From Aridibacter famidurans (GTDB taxonomy: Bacteria; Acidobacteriota; Blastocatellia; Pyrinomonadales; Pyrinomonadaceae): DNA of 56,734 bases. How positions within the stretch are numbered: the first letter of the stretch is position 1; the number at the start of each line of letters is the position of its first letter. The translations under genes and the position numbers were made by a program. The stretch spans positions 1 through 56,734 of the forward strand of contig JAGFIQ010000073.1 in assembly GCA_024103495.1 (NCBI GenBank), read 5' to 3'. The notes beneath the pieces are model-generated. The model saw only the letters and a list, made by a program, of their open reading frames with translations. It ran no database searches and was not told the DNA's origin. This document shows positions 40,912 to 49,117 of this stretch, piece by piece.

Positions 40912-42513
40912 TCAAGGAAGGAGAATGAATTCGGCGGAAGGTGCAAGCAAGCGTCCGGAGTCTCCAACACGGTCCGAAATGACGATTACCACCTTGTAGT
41001 TGCCGGGGTCGAGGTGCGCGGTAGGAAATAGCTTCGCGAGCGTGATCCTTCCTGAAGACTCGCTTAGTCCTGACCAGTCTTCCGATCTCCTCTCGATCTC
41101 GATTCCGTCCTTGGACAAGACGTATGAAACCTCGACGGACGGCTTGAGCGTCGTCTGATCGATCGCGGCATTGTAAACCTGAAGATAGACCCCTACGTCC
41201 TGGCCTCTCCTGAACTCGCCGGTCAGGTTCGGGATAACCTTCGTGCCGCCGATCACGAACCGCGCTCCCGTTTCGTTCGGGTCCGAAGGGCGAAGTGTCG
41301 AAGCAAGCACGAGGGTTGAAGTCGAAAGCGCGCCGCCGGAATAGTCGGGCACCTCGAACCCGAGTTCTCTTGTTCCGCGGCTTCCAGTTACAACATCCCT
41401 AAGATTGACCGTAACCTTGTACCTGCCCGGCGCGAGGCTTTTCGAGCTCTGATAGATCGAACGCCTGACGCCGGCCGACGAAGGATCTCCTGAGTTTTCC
41501 GAAGCGGTGATCGAATCTTCGAAAGTCCCGGTTTTGCGGCCTGTCACGGAATCGATCCGGCCAAGGACATTGACGTGGGCGGTCCTCACGCCTCCGAGAT
41601 CCGAAAAGGAAAGTTCGCTATTATTCGTCAGTATTGTGAAAGTCGCGATGACAGAGTCCTCGCCCTGACGGAAAAGATCGACGCGCATATCGAAATCGAG
41701 CGGGTTGTTATCGATGACCGGGGTGTCCTCCAGCGTTCCGGTCAGCGCGGAGCCGCGGACTGGAGGAGGTGAGAACGCCATCGATATGTTCTCGAGCTTC
41801 ACGAAGGGCGAATCTTGCTCGCGGAGGTAGTTCCGGTTTCCGATCCCGGCAATACGGTCCGATCGTCTTTCGATTCCCAGCAGCTCGCCTGTCGTGGGGC
41901 CCGCTCCGGGGACGAACAACAGCGCGTCCTTTTCGTTGGGGTTGATCGAGAGTCTGTATTCGCCGGTGCCCGACCTGTCTACGAACTCGAATTCCACCCC
42001 TGACCTAAGCCCGTCCCGGCTCCTGTAAAACCAGATCTCGAAGGGATAAGTCGAGGTCGTTCCGCCGCCTTCCCAGGCAGGCCGGTCGTACGAGCCGCCC
42101 ATCGGCCTCGATTCGACGCTGTCCGGCTTGCCCCAGGTGATGTAGATGCGTCCGCGGTCGGTCATCCAGCCGGGCACTCCGGAAGTGAAGTGCTCGTTCG
42201 CATAGGCGATCCGCTCGTAGTATTCCTCGCGGTACTCGTTCACTTCCGTGTCCGGATCGGGATCGCGCAGATCCCAGAATACGGCGATGAAGTTCTCCTT
42301 TTCCTCGCGTGTTTTCAGTTTATTGAAAGCTTCCTTTTCCGCTTTCGTGGCGATATACGGGACGTCCTTGGAGATCCAGTCGTCATAGACCTTGTCCGCT
42401 TCTTTCTTCTGGTCGCGCGGTTTCCCGGACGTGTCGGGCGGTTGCGCCGGGACAAGCGCCGGGGACATGAGAGCGGCCAGGAACAGGATAGAGCAAACCG
42501 TCAGAGCTTTCAT
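40912..42513 (-). CDS. Secreted GWxTD domain-containing protein
   Basis: A 533-residue exported protein with a signal peptide (MKALTVCSILFLAALMSPAL). The N-terminal GWxTD domain covers about 35-240 with GWMTDRGRIYITWGKPD at residues 115-131. The region after about 250 has repeated beta-sandwich-like segments (FDMRVDLFRQGEDSVIATFT; PGRYKVTVNLRDVVTG; PGNYKVVIVISD). GWxTD proteins are common in Acidobacteriota and Bacteroidota; no biochemical role is established. GAGGAGAG precedes the ATG and a strong terminator follows the stop. Confidence 0.92.
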   Translation of the reverse strand: MKALTVCSILFLAALMSPALVPAQPPDTSGKPRDQKKEADKVYDDWISKDVPYIATKAEKEAFNKLKTREEKENFIAVFWDLRDPDPDTEVNEYREEYYERIAYANEHFTSGVPGWMTDRGRIYITWGKPDSVESRPMGGSYDRPAWEGGGTTSTYPFEIWFYRSRDGLRSGVEFEFVDRSGTGEYRLSINPNEKDALLFVPGAGPTTGELLGIERRSDRIAGIGNRNYLREQDSPFVKLENISMAFSPPPVRGSALTGTLEDTPVIDNNPLDFDMRVDLFRQGEDSVIATFTILTNNSELSFSDLGGVRTAHVNVLGRIDSVTGRKTGTFEDSITASENSGDPSSAGVRRSIYQSSKSLAPGRYKVTVNLRDVVTGSRGTRELGFEVPDYSGGALSTSTLVLASTLRPSDPNETGARFVIGGTKVIPNLTGEFRRGQDVGVYLQVYNAAIDQTTLKPSVEVSYVLSKDGIEIERRSEDWSGLSESSGRITLAKLFPTAHLDPGNYKVVIVISDRVGDSGRLLAPSAEFILLP

Positions 42514-42759
42514 TCTTCTCTCCTCAAGGCGATTTCTGTTAAATTGTGAAAGGATAAGGATCGACAGTCACCAAGATGCACGGTCAGTTCGGAACGGTTG
42601 CGCCCGGGCGCAGATGCTCGGCAGGCGCGGCTGAAGAAGAACGCACGTTTCTTGCAACTCGATGGTGGAGTGAAGCGTCAGTAACCCGCAAAGATCGGGA
42701 CCTCACCGGTTTTCAAGATCACAAAACCTCGCAAACGAGAATTGATAAGGGAGCTATTG

Positions 42760-43362
42760 ATGAATAAGCAGTTGTTTACTGCGGCTGCGGTGTGCGCCGT
42801 TTCACTGGCGCTCGCGGCCGTGTCCTTCGGACAGTGGAAGACGAAAGAGCACTTTCCGGAAGTATCTATCAAGAATTTCGGCCAGATGGACTCGCGGTTC
42901 TACAGGGGCGGACAGCCTGAAAGGGAAGAGTTCAAGTCTCTCGCCGATATGGGTATTAGGACGGTTATCAATCTAAGGAACGATCCGAAAGACTGGGAGA
43001 AGGAACTTGTGGAGTCCCTCGGGATGCAATATGTCCATATCCCAATGAGCGATAAGAGGTATCCTCCGGAAGGATCTGCGGAGGAGTTCCTTAACATCGT
43101 ATCGAATCCCGAGACCGGCAGCTTTTTCGTTCACTGCAGGGGCGGCAAGCACCGCACGGGAGCTATGGGAGCCGTTTACAGGTTCAACAATTACGGATGG
43201 AATTACGATCAGGTTTATGAGGAGATGAAGGACTTTGACTTCTACACTTTCCTTTGGTTTTACAAGCCTATGAAGAATTTTGTCAAAGATTATGCCGAAA
43301 TGAAGGGCCTTCGCGATGCCCCTCCGGCTAAGATCCCGTCTGAAGTGGCCGTCGTTAAGTAA
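42760..43362 (+). CDS. Secreted tyrosine/dual-specificity phosphatase
   Basis: A 200-residue exported protein. ATG 42760 is preferred: AAGGGAG lies 7 bases upstream and a signal peptide starts (MNKQLFTAAAVCAVSLALAA, ending VSFGQ); a TTG 18 bp earlier is less likely. The cysteine phosphatase signature CX5R is intact at C126-R132 (VHCRGGKHRTG), with a candidate general acid D98 (MSDKRYP). The N-terminal MDSRFYRGGQP is typical of the bacterial 'beta-lactamase hydrolase/SIW14-like' phosphatase group. It is followed by a strong terminator and diverges from the GWxTD gene across 246 bp in which I see no gene. Confidence 0.9.
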   Translation: MNKQLFTAAAVCAVSLALAAVSFGQWKTKEHFPEVSIKNFGQMDSRFYRGGQPEREEFKSLADMGIRTVINLRNDPKDWEKELVESLGMQYVHIPMSDKRYPPEGSAEEFLNIVSNPETGSFFVHCRGGKHRTGAMGAVYRFNNYGWNYDQVYEEMKDFDFYTFLWFYKPMKNFVKDYAEMKGLRDAPPAKIPSEVAVVK

Positions 43363-43385
43363 ATCCGTTTCAGAGATTGAAGAGC

Positions 43386-43412
43386 GGCTGCCTGTAAAAA
43401 GGCAGCCTTTTT
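43386..43412 (+). terminator. Rho-independent terminator of the phosphatase gene
   Basis: GGCTGCC (43386-43392) pairs with GGCAGCC (43401-43407) around an 8-nt loop, followed by TTTTT. It stands 24 bp after the stop at 43362. Confidence 0.9.
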
Positions 43413-43459
43413 CTGTTTGAAGGCTCGAGAGGTTTGCCATTCCGGTAATGAGCTATCGG

Positions 43460-43727
43460 TTGGAGGCTGTCTGAAAGGTACCGAGAATGGGCATTTCTGA
43501 GAATCAGACAGATCAGTTGCCCCCGGGCTTCAGCCGGGGGGTCAACCCGGTAAGCATCACAGGCTAGGGGCTCTAGCCCCTAGGTAGTCGGCTGAAGCCG
43601 GCGAAATAATCTATTGGAACTTCCGATCCCTCGCTGACGCGGGCGGCAACTGATGGTCATTTTCTCGAGATTGTGGGCTCAGATATGATTGGAAATTTCT
43701 TGCCCCTAGTTTTCAGACAGCCTCCAA
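43460..43727. mobile_element. MITE-like element with perfect 17-bp terminal inverted repeats
   Basis: TTGGAGGCTGTCTGAAA at 43460-43476 is exactly complementary to TTTCAGACAGCCTCCAA at 43711-43727, giving a 268-bp non-coding unit. Inside are GC hairpins (GCCCCCGGGCTTCAGCCGGG about 43520; GGGGCTCTAGCCCC about 43567; CGGCTGAAGCCG about 43590). It has no open frame that could be a transposase. I could not find a clear target-site duplication. The 420-bp spacer 43363-43782 holds only this element and the phosphatase terminator. Confidence 0.75.
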
Positions 43728-43782
43728 TTGATGTTCTTGTCAGACTCGATCGGTGCTGAAACCCTCCGATTCTCTCAGCTCG

Positions 43783-44652
43783 TCAATGTTGGTAAAGCGT
43801 CTTCGACTTCTTCGACATCTTCCACGAGATCGACTCGATGAGCCCCTCGTCACGGTCCATTATCTCTTCGCTCAGTTCATCGGTGGACATCGACAGCTGA
43901 AGCCGCGTGAAGAAGATCACCTGGGAGCTCGACCCGTCCGACTGTCTGAGGCGGAGCAGGTCCGATTCGATCTCTTTCTCCTCAAGCAGTTCTTCGACAA
44001 TTGCCTTGGTTCGTTCGGCATCCGCGGTCTTCAGCTTCAGCTCCATCGGGCGCATCACGAGTTCCGGTTCCGCCTGTTCAAGGAACCAAAGCAGCACAAG
44101 CGAGAAAACGCAAAGCAGCACGCCTAGGTCCCATCGGCCGACGCCGGCGGCCAGTCCGAGCGCCATGCAGATCAACAGGACCGTAACCTCTTTCGGATCG
44201 CGTATGTTCGTCCTGAAACGGACCAAAGCCACCGCAGCAAAAATAGCGAACGCGCGCGCCGCGCTGTCGCCCACGATCAGCATCAGAGCCGCCGCAACGA
44301 CAGAGAGAAGTATCTGCGTCTCCGCGACGTGAAGCCCTCTTTCGTATCCGCTTACGTACCGGCGAGGCCGGAAAACGAGAAGGCAAGAAAGGATAACCGC
44401 TACGAAGAACCGAAGGATTATCTCGCCCGGGCTAGCATTCCACACGGTCGTCCCCTGGTCCCCGCCGCCGAACAGGATGTCGAGAATGCCCGCGCCTTCT
44501 TTTGCCGCGGCGCCGGTTTCAGCGGCGGCCGTGTAGGCCGGGAGCCCTGTGCCGTCCTGATAGGCGATGTGGATCACAGCTAACGAGAGCAGCCCCAGTA
44601 TGATTACTCCGTAGAGTATCCCGAAGATGTATCCGCGGAGGCCTATGTTCAT
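43783..44652 (-). CDS. DUF4956 membrane protein (copy B)
   Basis: A 289-residue integral membrane protein. One N-terminal helix (8-30) is followed by an exported loop and four or five helices between about 77 and 192, then a cytosolic C-terminal domain (200-289) rich in charged residues. The DUF4956 signature AETQILLSVVAAALM, IVGDSAARAFAIFAA and LVRFRTNIRDPKE spans 110-155. It starts inside the stop of the secreted kinase-like gene (ATGA, 4-bp overlap), so the two are co-translated. It is a clear paralogue of 46425-47300. DUF4956 genes are known neighbours of CotH kinases and VTC-type polyphosphate polymerases; its own biochemical role is unknown. Confidence 0.9.
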   Translation of the reverse strand: MNIGLRGYIFGILYGVIILGLLSLAVIHIAYQDGTGLPAYTAAAETGAAAKEGAGILDILFGGGDQGTTVWNASPGEIILRFFVAVILSCLLVFRPRRYVSGYERGLHVAETQILLSVVAAALMLIVGDSAARAFAIFAAVALVRFRTNIRDPKEVTVLLICMALGLAAGVGRWDLGVLLCVFSLVLLWFLEQAEPELVMRPMELKLKTADAERTKAIVEELLEEKEIESDLLRLRQSDGSSSQVIFFTRLQLSMSTDELSEEIMDRDEGLIESISWKMSKKSKTLYQH

Positions 44653-45560
44653 CGGCTTGCCTTGTCGAGTTCATCGATCCGCTCGATCACCGCCCCAACG
44701 TACGTCTCGATCTCCTCGTCGGTGTAATTGGCGGCCCGGAAAGCGTCCCGGATCTGCCGCTCGCTCAATTTCCTGAGAAGGCCGACGAGCCATCGGGCCT
44801 CGGCTTTGGTCGCCTCGTCGAAGATACCTGACTTTCTTCCCTTGTAGGCGAGTTCGATCTTCTTGCCGTCCGTTTCGTCGACAAGGTCGGTCTTCTCGTA
44901 ATCTTCAGGCTCGTTGATGCTCCGTCCGAACCGCCAGATTATCGGCAGGTCGTTCCCGCCCAGCTGTCCGAATGTCGCGCCGAGATCGCTGATCGCATAG
45001 TGCGCTTTGCCGTTCTTGTTGAGGATTATGTTGTTGCCGTCCTTCACGTCCCAGTTGTTGAAGAAGACCATCATTATCTTGAGGCCCGCGAGCTCTTTGG
45101 TGCCGGCGAACGGATTGTCGTCCCATTTCCAGCGGTCGCCGCGGTCTGTGTCCTCGGGCCGTGCTTCAAGGCGCACGTTCTTAAAAGTGCCCTTTCCGGG
45201 GATCGTCAGCTCCGGGACGAGGTAGTTGATCTCGGTCGTGTAACCGAGTCCCCAAAGCAATCGCACTGCGGCGGTTTCGGGCTGGCTCTCCTTGTCGATC
45301 TTCGCTACCCACTCGCGGCCGTTGGCGTCGATGATCTCGTACTTTAGCGACGATCCGCCCTCCTTCTCTTCGACGAATTCTACCTTTGTTATGTCGGGGA
45401 CCATCTCCCTGCCGCCGGGCCCCAGGTAGAGATCCCGCGAAGCAATGTCCACTTCCTTCCACATCACCGCGCCAGGTTCTTTTTCACCGCTCGTCTGGGC
45501 GGAAACCAACGCGCTAAGAGCGAGCAGAACAGCCGTCAAAATCAAACACACCTTCTTCAT
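44649..45560 (-). CDS. Secreted kinase-fold protein (copy B)
   Basis: A 303-residue exported protein. ATG 45560 has GGAGG 10 bases upstream and a signal peptide (MKKVCLILTAVLLALSALVS). I see a kinase-type active site: WVAKID with K87 and, eight residues on, E95 (QPETAAVRLLW); NNWDVKDGNN with D171, K173, N176, the DxKxxN spacing of kinase catalytic loops; and ISDLGATFG with D192 in the DFG position. This resembles CotH/HipA/FAM20-type atypical kinases. No named family was recognised, so the kinase role is inference. Copy A (47322-48245) shares all these residues. It overlaps DUF4956 copy B by 4 bp. Confidence 0.82.
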   Translation of the reverse strand: MKKVCLILTAVLLALSALVSAQTSGEKEPGAVMWKEVDIASRDLYLGPGGREMVPDITKVEFVEEKEGGSSLKYEIIDANGREWVAKIDKESQPETAAVRLLWGLGYTTEINYLVPELTIPGKGTFKNVRLEARPEDTDRGDRWKWDDNPFAGTKELAGLKIMMVFFNNWDVKDGNNIILNKNGKAHYAISDLGATFGQLGGNDLPIIWRFGRSINEPEDYEKTDLVDETDGKKIELAYKGRKSGIFDEATKAEARWLVGLLRKLSERQIRDAFRAANYTDEEIETYVGAVIERIDELDKASR

Positions 45561-45728
45561 AGTATTCAATCCTCCGAATAAGGTAAGCGCAACACGCGTT
45601 CCGAAAGAGCCGGTGATTCTAAAGGATTGAAAATAAGTGAGTTCCGAGGACCGGGGGTGCAGCCTCGAAGCGTGTGGTGTTTGTCAATCGCGCTGAGGCG
45701 TGTGTGGAATTCACACAGAAGGAGTGCC

Positions 45729-46400
45729 TTAGGGACCACTTTCGTCATCCGCGCGACTGCTGTGAACTTCGTTGGCGGCGTATATTGCGACAAACCTGGC
45801 GATGAGCACGGCGACGTACATTACACCGAAGACCGCCTGGATGACGCTGACGACACGTATCACCGGCGAGGCGGGAGTTACGTCTCCGTAGCCTACGGTG
45901 GCCTGCGTTATGAAACTGTAATAAAGAATGAGGTCATAGGTCATCGCGACCGTGCCGCCATCGGCCGCGATCGCGCCCGGATCGAGAAACAGGAGCACGC
46001 CGTAAAGGTTCGCGAACGTCAGCCCGATGACAACGTAAAGCGAGACCGCGTCGATGATCTCAGTGTGGGAGATGCTTCCTATGTCTCCGAGCGAACCGAG
46101 GATCACCCGCGCGAGATAAATGTGAAGGACCATCCAGAATGCGGATTCAAGATCGAAGAACGACGGAGTGAATCCGGCCGCGTCGATCATCCAGGGCACG
46201 GCGCCAAGGATCAGGATGGCCGCGCCGTGCTTCCTTGATTCGGAAAGGATCGCGCCGGAGAACGCGAACACAAGTATCAGGATCGCGTCGACAATATGGT
46301 GGAGAGGGCCGAGGTTGAACAGTTCCAACTCGACGAACTCGAAGAAAAGAGCTGCGAGCAGCACGTAGTGGAACTGAGGGCTGTAGCGTGGGTGGCGCAT
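45729..46400 (-). CDS. K+-channel-like membrane protein
   Basis: A 223-residue protein with about six membrane segments. The last two frame a pore loop carrying the potassium selectivity filter TVGYGD (168-173) in SFITQATVGYGDVTPASPV, followed by an inner helix (VVSVIQAVFGVMYVAVLIARF). The earlier helices lack the regular Arg/Lys series of a voltage sensor, so gating is unlikely to be classical voltage gating. There is no C-terminal RCK/TrkA domain. It lies 24 bp after DUF4956 copy A on the same strand, between the two kinase-like/DUF4956 modules. Confidence 0.88.
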   Translation of the reverse strand: MRHPRYSPQFHYVLLAALFFEFVELELFNLGPLHHIVDAILILVFAFSGAILSESRKHGAAILILGAVPWMIDAAGFTPSFFDLESAFWMVLHIYLARVILGSLGDIGSISHTEIIDAVSLYVVIGLTFANLYGVLLFLDPGAIAADGGTVAMTYDLILYYSFITQATVGYGDVTPASPVIRVVSVIQAVFGVMYVAVLIARFVAIYAANEVHSSRADDESGP

Positions 46401-46424
46401 ACGAGAAAGGAGTCACCCGACGGA

Positions 46425-47300
46425 CTATTCGAATATGTCTTTCGTAGTGCTTTTCGCTGTCTTCCAGGCTACCGACTCGATGTCGGTTCCGCCCTTCAGC
46501 AGGATCATTCGCGTAAGCCGGTCCGTCGTGATAGACAGCCTGAGATTGACAAGGTACACGAGTGTGGCGGCTTTCTCGGGATCCTCAGTGCCCTTGAGTT
46601 CCAGGAACTCAGATTCGATCCCGGTCTTTGAGAACACGGCCTCGGTCGCTTTTCGGGTGGCCTCCGGGTCCTTTGTCTTAAGTGTCAGTTCCAGACTCCG
46701 CAGGTCCAGTTCCGGCTCGGCCTGCTCCAGGAACCAGAGCATGATTATTACAAGCACGCAAACGACGATGCCAAGGTCCCATCGCCCCACGCCTGCCGCC
46801 AGACCGAGCGCAAGGCTCACCAGAAGCACGGTGATCTCCTTGGGATCACGGATGTTCGTGCGAAACCTGACAAGCGATGCAGCCGCGAATATCGCAAATG
46901 CCCTCGCGGCACTGTCCCCGACGATCATCATCAGGGCCGCGGCGACAACGGCGAGCAATATCTGTGTTTCGGCGACGTGCAGGCTTCGGTGTGCGACGGA
47001 ACTCTTTCGAGGCCGGAATGCAAGGAGACTGGCCAGCAAGAAGGCTACGACAAGGTGCGCGATGATCTTCAGCACCCTCTCGGCCCACGACGCGTTAGGG
47101 TCGTCGATGTCTGTCTCGAAGATCGACTCGAAGAAAGACAGGTCTCCCTCGACCTTCTGGGCCTGCGCCTCAGGGCCCGAAAGCTGCGACTGAGTTCCGG
47201 GCCCCTTTTGGATCTCGAAGACGAAGTGCAACGACGCAAAGCCGATCAATACGGCCAATCCGATCCCGTACAGGCTGTTGATGAGCTTGTCTGCTTTCAT
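46425..47300 (-). CDS. DUF4956 membrane protein (copy A)
   Basis: A 291-residue paralogue of 43783-44652. Residues 108-177 are nearly identical between the two (HVAETQILL, IVGDSAARAFAIFAA, LVRFRTNIRDPKE, LGLAAGVGRWDLG), whereas the exported loop (about 30-75) and the C-terminal cytosolic domain (195-291) have diverged. One N-terminal helix, then a cluster of four or five helices. It follows the kinase-like gene after 21 bp and precedes the channel gene by 24 bp, so all three are probably one transcript. Confidence 0.9.
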   Translation of the reverse strand: MKADKLINSLYGIGLAVLIGFASLHFVFEIQKGPGTQSQLSGPEAQAQKVEGDLSFFESIFETDIDDPNASWAERVLKIIAHLVVAFLLASLLAFRPRKSSVAHRSLHVAETQILLAVVAAALMMIVGDSAARAFAIFAAASLVRFRTNIRDPKEITVLLVSLALGLAAGVGRWDLGIVVCVLVIIMLWFLEQAEPELDLRSLELTLKTKDPEATRKATEAVFSKTGIESEFLELKGTEDPEKAATLVYLVNLRLSITTDRLTRMILLKGGTDIESVAWKTAKSTTKDIFE

Positions 47301-47321
47301 TTGTAAGCCGCGACGGTGTTT

Positions 47322-48245
47322 CTATTTGCTTACTTCGTCAAGCTGCCGGATCCTGTCCTTGAACGCATTTGCCAAAGTGTTTATCTGGGCCGGTGTGTAT
47401 CCCGCAGCCCGAAACGCGTCGTCGATCTGTTTGTCGGTCAGTTGCAGCAGCAGATCGGCCAGCCATCTTCCGCTGGAAACGGGAATGCCTTCCCAGATGA
47501 ATGTGTTCTTGCCCTTGTTTGCGAACACGATGTTGTCGCCGTCCCGGCCGACAATGAACTTTGACTTCGCATAATCGTCCGGCTTGTTTATGGACCTGCA
47601 GAATTTCCAGAACAGGGGAGTGTTGTTGCAGCCGTAATTTCCAAACGTCGCACCGTAGTCGCTGATAACGTAGTTCTCCACGCCGTCTTCGATCAGGATG
47701 ATGTTGTTGTCCGTCTTGATATCCCAGTTGTTGAGCATCGCGGACATTATCTTGAGTCCGTCCAATTCCTTGGTCCCATTGAACGGATTGTCCTCCCAGG
47801 GCCAGTACTCGCCGCGCTTGACATTCGGAGGCCTGCCTTCCACACGGACATTCTTGTAATCGCCTTTGGTCGGAATGGTAATAGCGGGAACGAAGTAGTT
47901 GATCTCCGTCTTGTAGCCGATAGCCCAAACGAGCCGGACCGAAGCCGTTTCCGGCTGGTCTTCCTTGTCGATCTTCGCCACCCACTCCTGTCCACGCGCG
48001 TCGCGGACCCTGTATTTCTTTGAGGTTCCGCCGGTAGGGGTCCGCAGGTACTCTACTTTGGAGACATCCGGAACCATGTCTTTACCGCCGGGGCCGTAGA
48101 AGGTGTCGCGTGAAGGAATATTCACCTTTTCCCATATAACCTTCTTCCCGGTGGACTGAGCGTTTGCCACTACGGCAAAGGCCAGAGCAAAGATCACCAG
48201 CAGTGCGGCGTTCGTTGTGCGTCTCTTTGTGTTAACCATCATCAT
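47322..48245 (-). CDS. Secreted kinase-fold protein (copy A)
   Basis: A 307-residue exported protein with a signal peptide ending near VANAQ. The kinase-like residues are: K91 in EWVAKID; E99 in QPETASVRLVW; D175, K177 and N180 in NNWDIKTDN; D196 in ISDYGATFG. Spacings equal those of copy B (Asp to second Asp = 21 residues). Both also share a Ser-Arg-Asp motif (PSRDTFYGPGG) near the N-terminus and a helical C-terminus (TDKQIDDAFRAAGYTPAQI). Three ATGs in a row (48245, 48242, 48239) follow GGAG; the exact start is open. An exported protein with a kinase site is unusual because ATP is scarce outside the cytoplasm. Confidence 0.82.
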   Translation of the reverse strand: MMMVNTKRRTTNAALLVIFALAFAVVANAQSTGKKVIWEKVNIPSRDTFYGPGGKDMVPDVSKVEYLRTPTGGTSKKYRVRDARGQEWVAKIDKEDQPETASVRLVWAIGYKTEINYFVPAITIPTKGDYKNVRVEGRPPNVKRGEYWPWEDNPFNGTKELDGLKIMSAMLNNWDIKTDNNIILIEDGVENYVISDYGATFGNYGCNNTPLFWKFCRSINKPDDYAKSKFIVGRDGDNIVFANKGKNTFIWEGIPVSSGRWLADLLLQLTDKQIDDAFRAAGYTPAQINTLANAFKDRIRQLDEVSK

Positions 48246-48361
48246 TATTCTCCGTTTCTGCTACCGGGCGGCGGGACCGTAAGAAAAATGCGGGCACACC
48301 TCAATGGTCACCCGCCAGTTCTACCTTCCCCGTGCTCGAAAATAGTTGACTGCTGAAGGGC

Positions 48362-49078
48362 CTATTGCTTTGAGATCGCTTCCTGAAACGACTTTGTGGC
48401 GTCAGGAATATCGGCGATGGCTATCTTATTGGTCCCGGTAAGCATCTCCTTCGCCTCCATTCCGTAAACCGCACGGTTCGCGTCGTTATCGGGACGGATC
48501 ACCGCACCTTCTATGGAAGCTCCGGCAAATATCCCCTTGCTCCTCGAGTAAGAGAGTATCTGCGCCTCCAATTGAAGGTCTGTAGCCGCCTCGGCTTGTC
48601 TCCCGATCGGTCCGGCAGCCGCCGCGGCATCGGCTCCGATCTCGAACTTGCTCTCAAGCAGGTTCTTGAGGCTGTCTTCAGTCATAAACAACAGGACCAC
48701 TTCGGTCTTCGAAGCGCCGATCTGAAATCCGGCGCTTCCGCCGCTGAGCTTAAAAACGGCGGGCGCGCTCCACCCGGAAGCGAGCTTTCGCGAGATAAGC
48801 CCCTTACCGCCACGTCCGCCGAAAATGAATGCCGCCTTGACCACGGAAGGGAAGACCGCGATGGCTTTCGCGTCTTTCAGAAGCCGTTCAGGGATCGCCT
48901 TGTCGGGGACTGCCATGATGTCGCCGAAAGCTTTGGTCGCGTCGTCGCTGAGTTCTGCGACTTCCTTGATCTCCTTATCCTGCTTCTTAGTGTTTTGTGC
49001 GAACGCCTCGCCCGTGCCGAGACAGGCGGCAAAAAGGATCATCACCGAAAACGCCAATATGAGGCGGGTCTTGTTCAT
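48362..49078 (-). CDS. SYLF-domain (Ysc84-like) lipid-binding protein, secreted
   Basis: A 238-residue protein from ATG 49078 (GGAGGAATT directly upstream), with a signal peptide (MNKTRLILAFSVMILFAACL, ending GEAFAQ). The SYLF domain covers about 75-235: AIAVFPSVVKAAFIFGGRGGKGL, GGSAGFQIGASKTEVVLLFM and SYSRSKGIFAGASIEGAVIRPD. SYLF domains bind phosphoinositides or other lipids. A cysteine at the signal region (FAACLG) could act as a lipobox, but the AFAQ cleavage site is also good. It belongs to the colinear envelope gene run and precedes kinase-like copy A by 116 bp. Confidence 0.92.
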   Translation of the reverse strand: MNKTRLILAFSVMILFAACLGTGEAFAQNTKKQDKEIKEVAELSDDATKAFGDIMAVPDKAIPERLLKDAKAIAVFPSVVKAAFIFGGRGGKGLISRKLASGWSAPAVFKLSGGSAGFQIGASKTEVVLLFMTEDSLKNLLESKFEIGADAAAAAGPIGRQAEAATDLQLEAQILSYSRSKGIFAGASIEGAVIRPDNDANRAVYGMEAKEMLTGTNKIAIADIPDATKSFQEAISKQ

Positions 49079-49117
49079 AATTCCTCCGTCCAAACTTTAA
49101 TCAAGAGCGGCAAGGGC

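Noticed and set aside
43500..43620. Riboswitch inside the MITE-like element
   Set aside because: Hairpins are simple GC palindromes without a known aptamer core, and the downstream gene is on the other strand.
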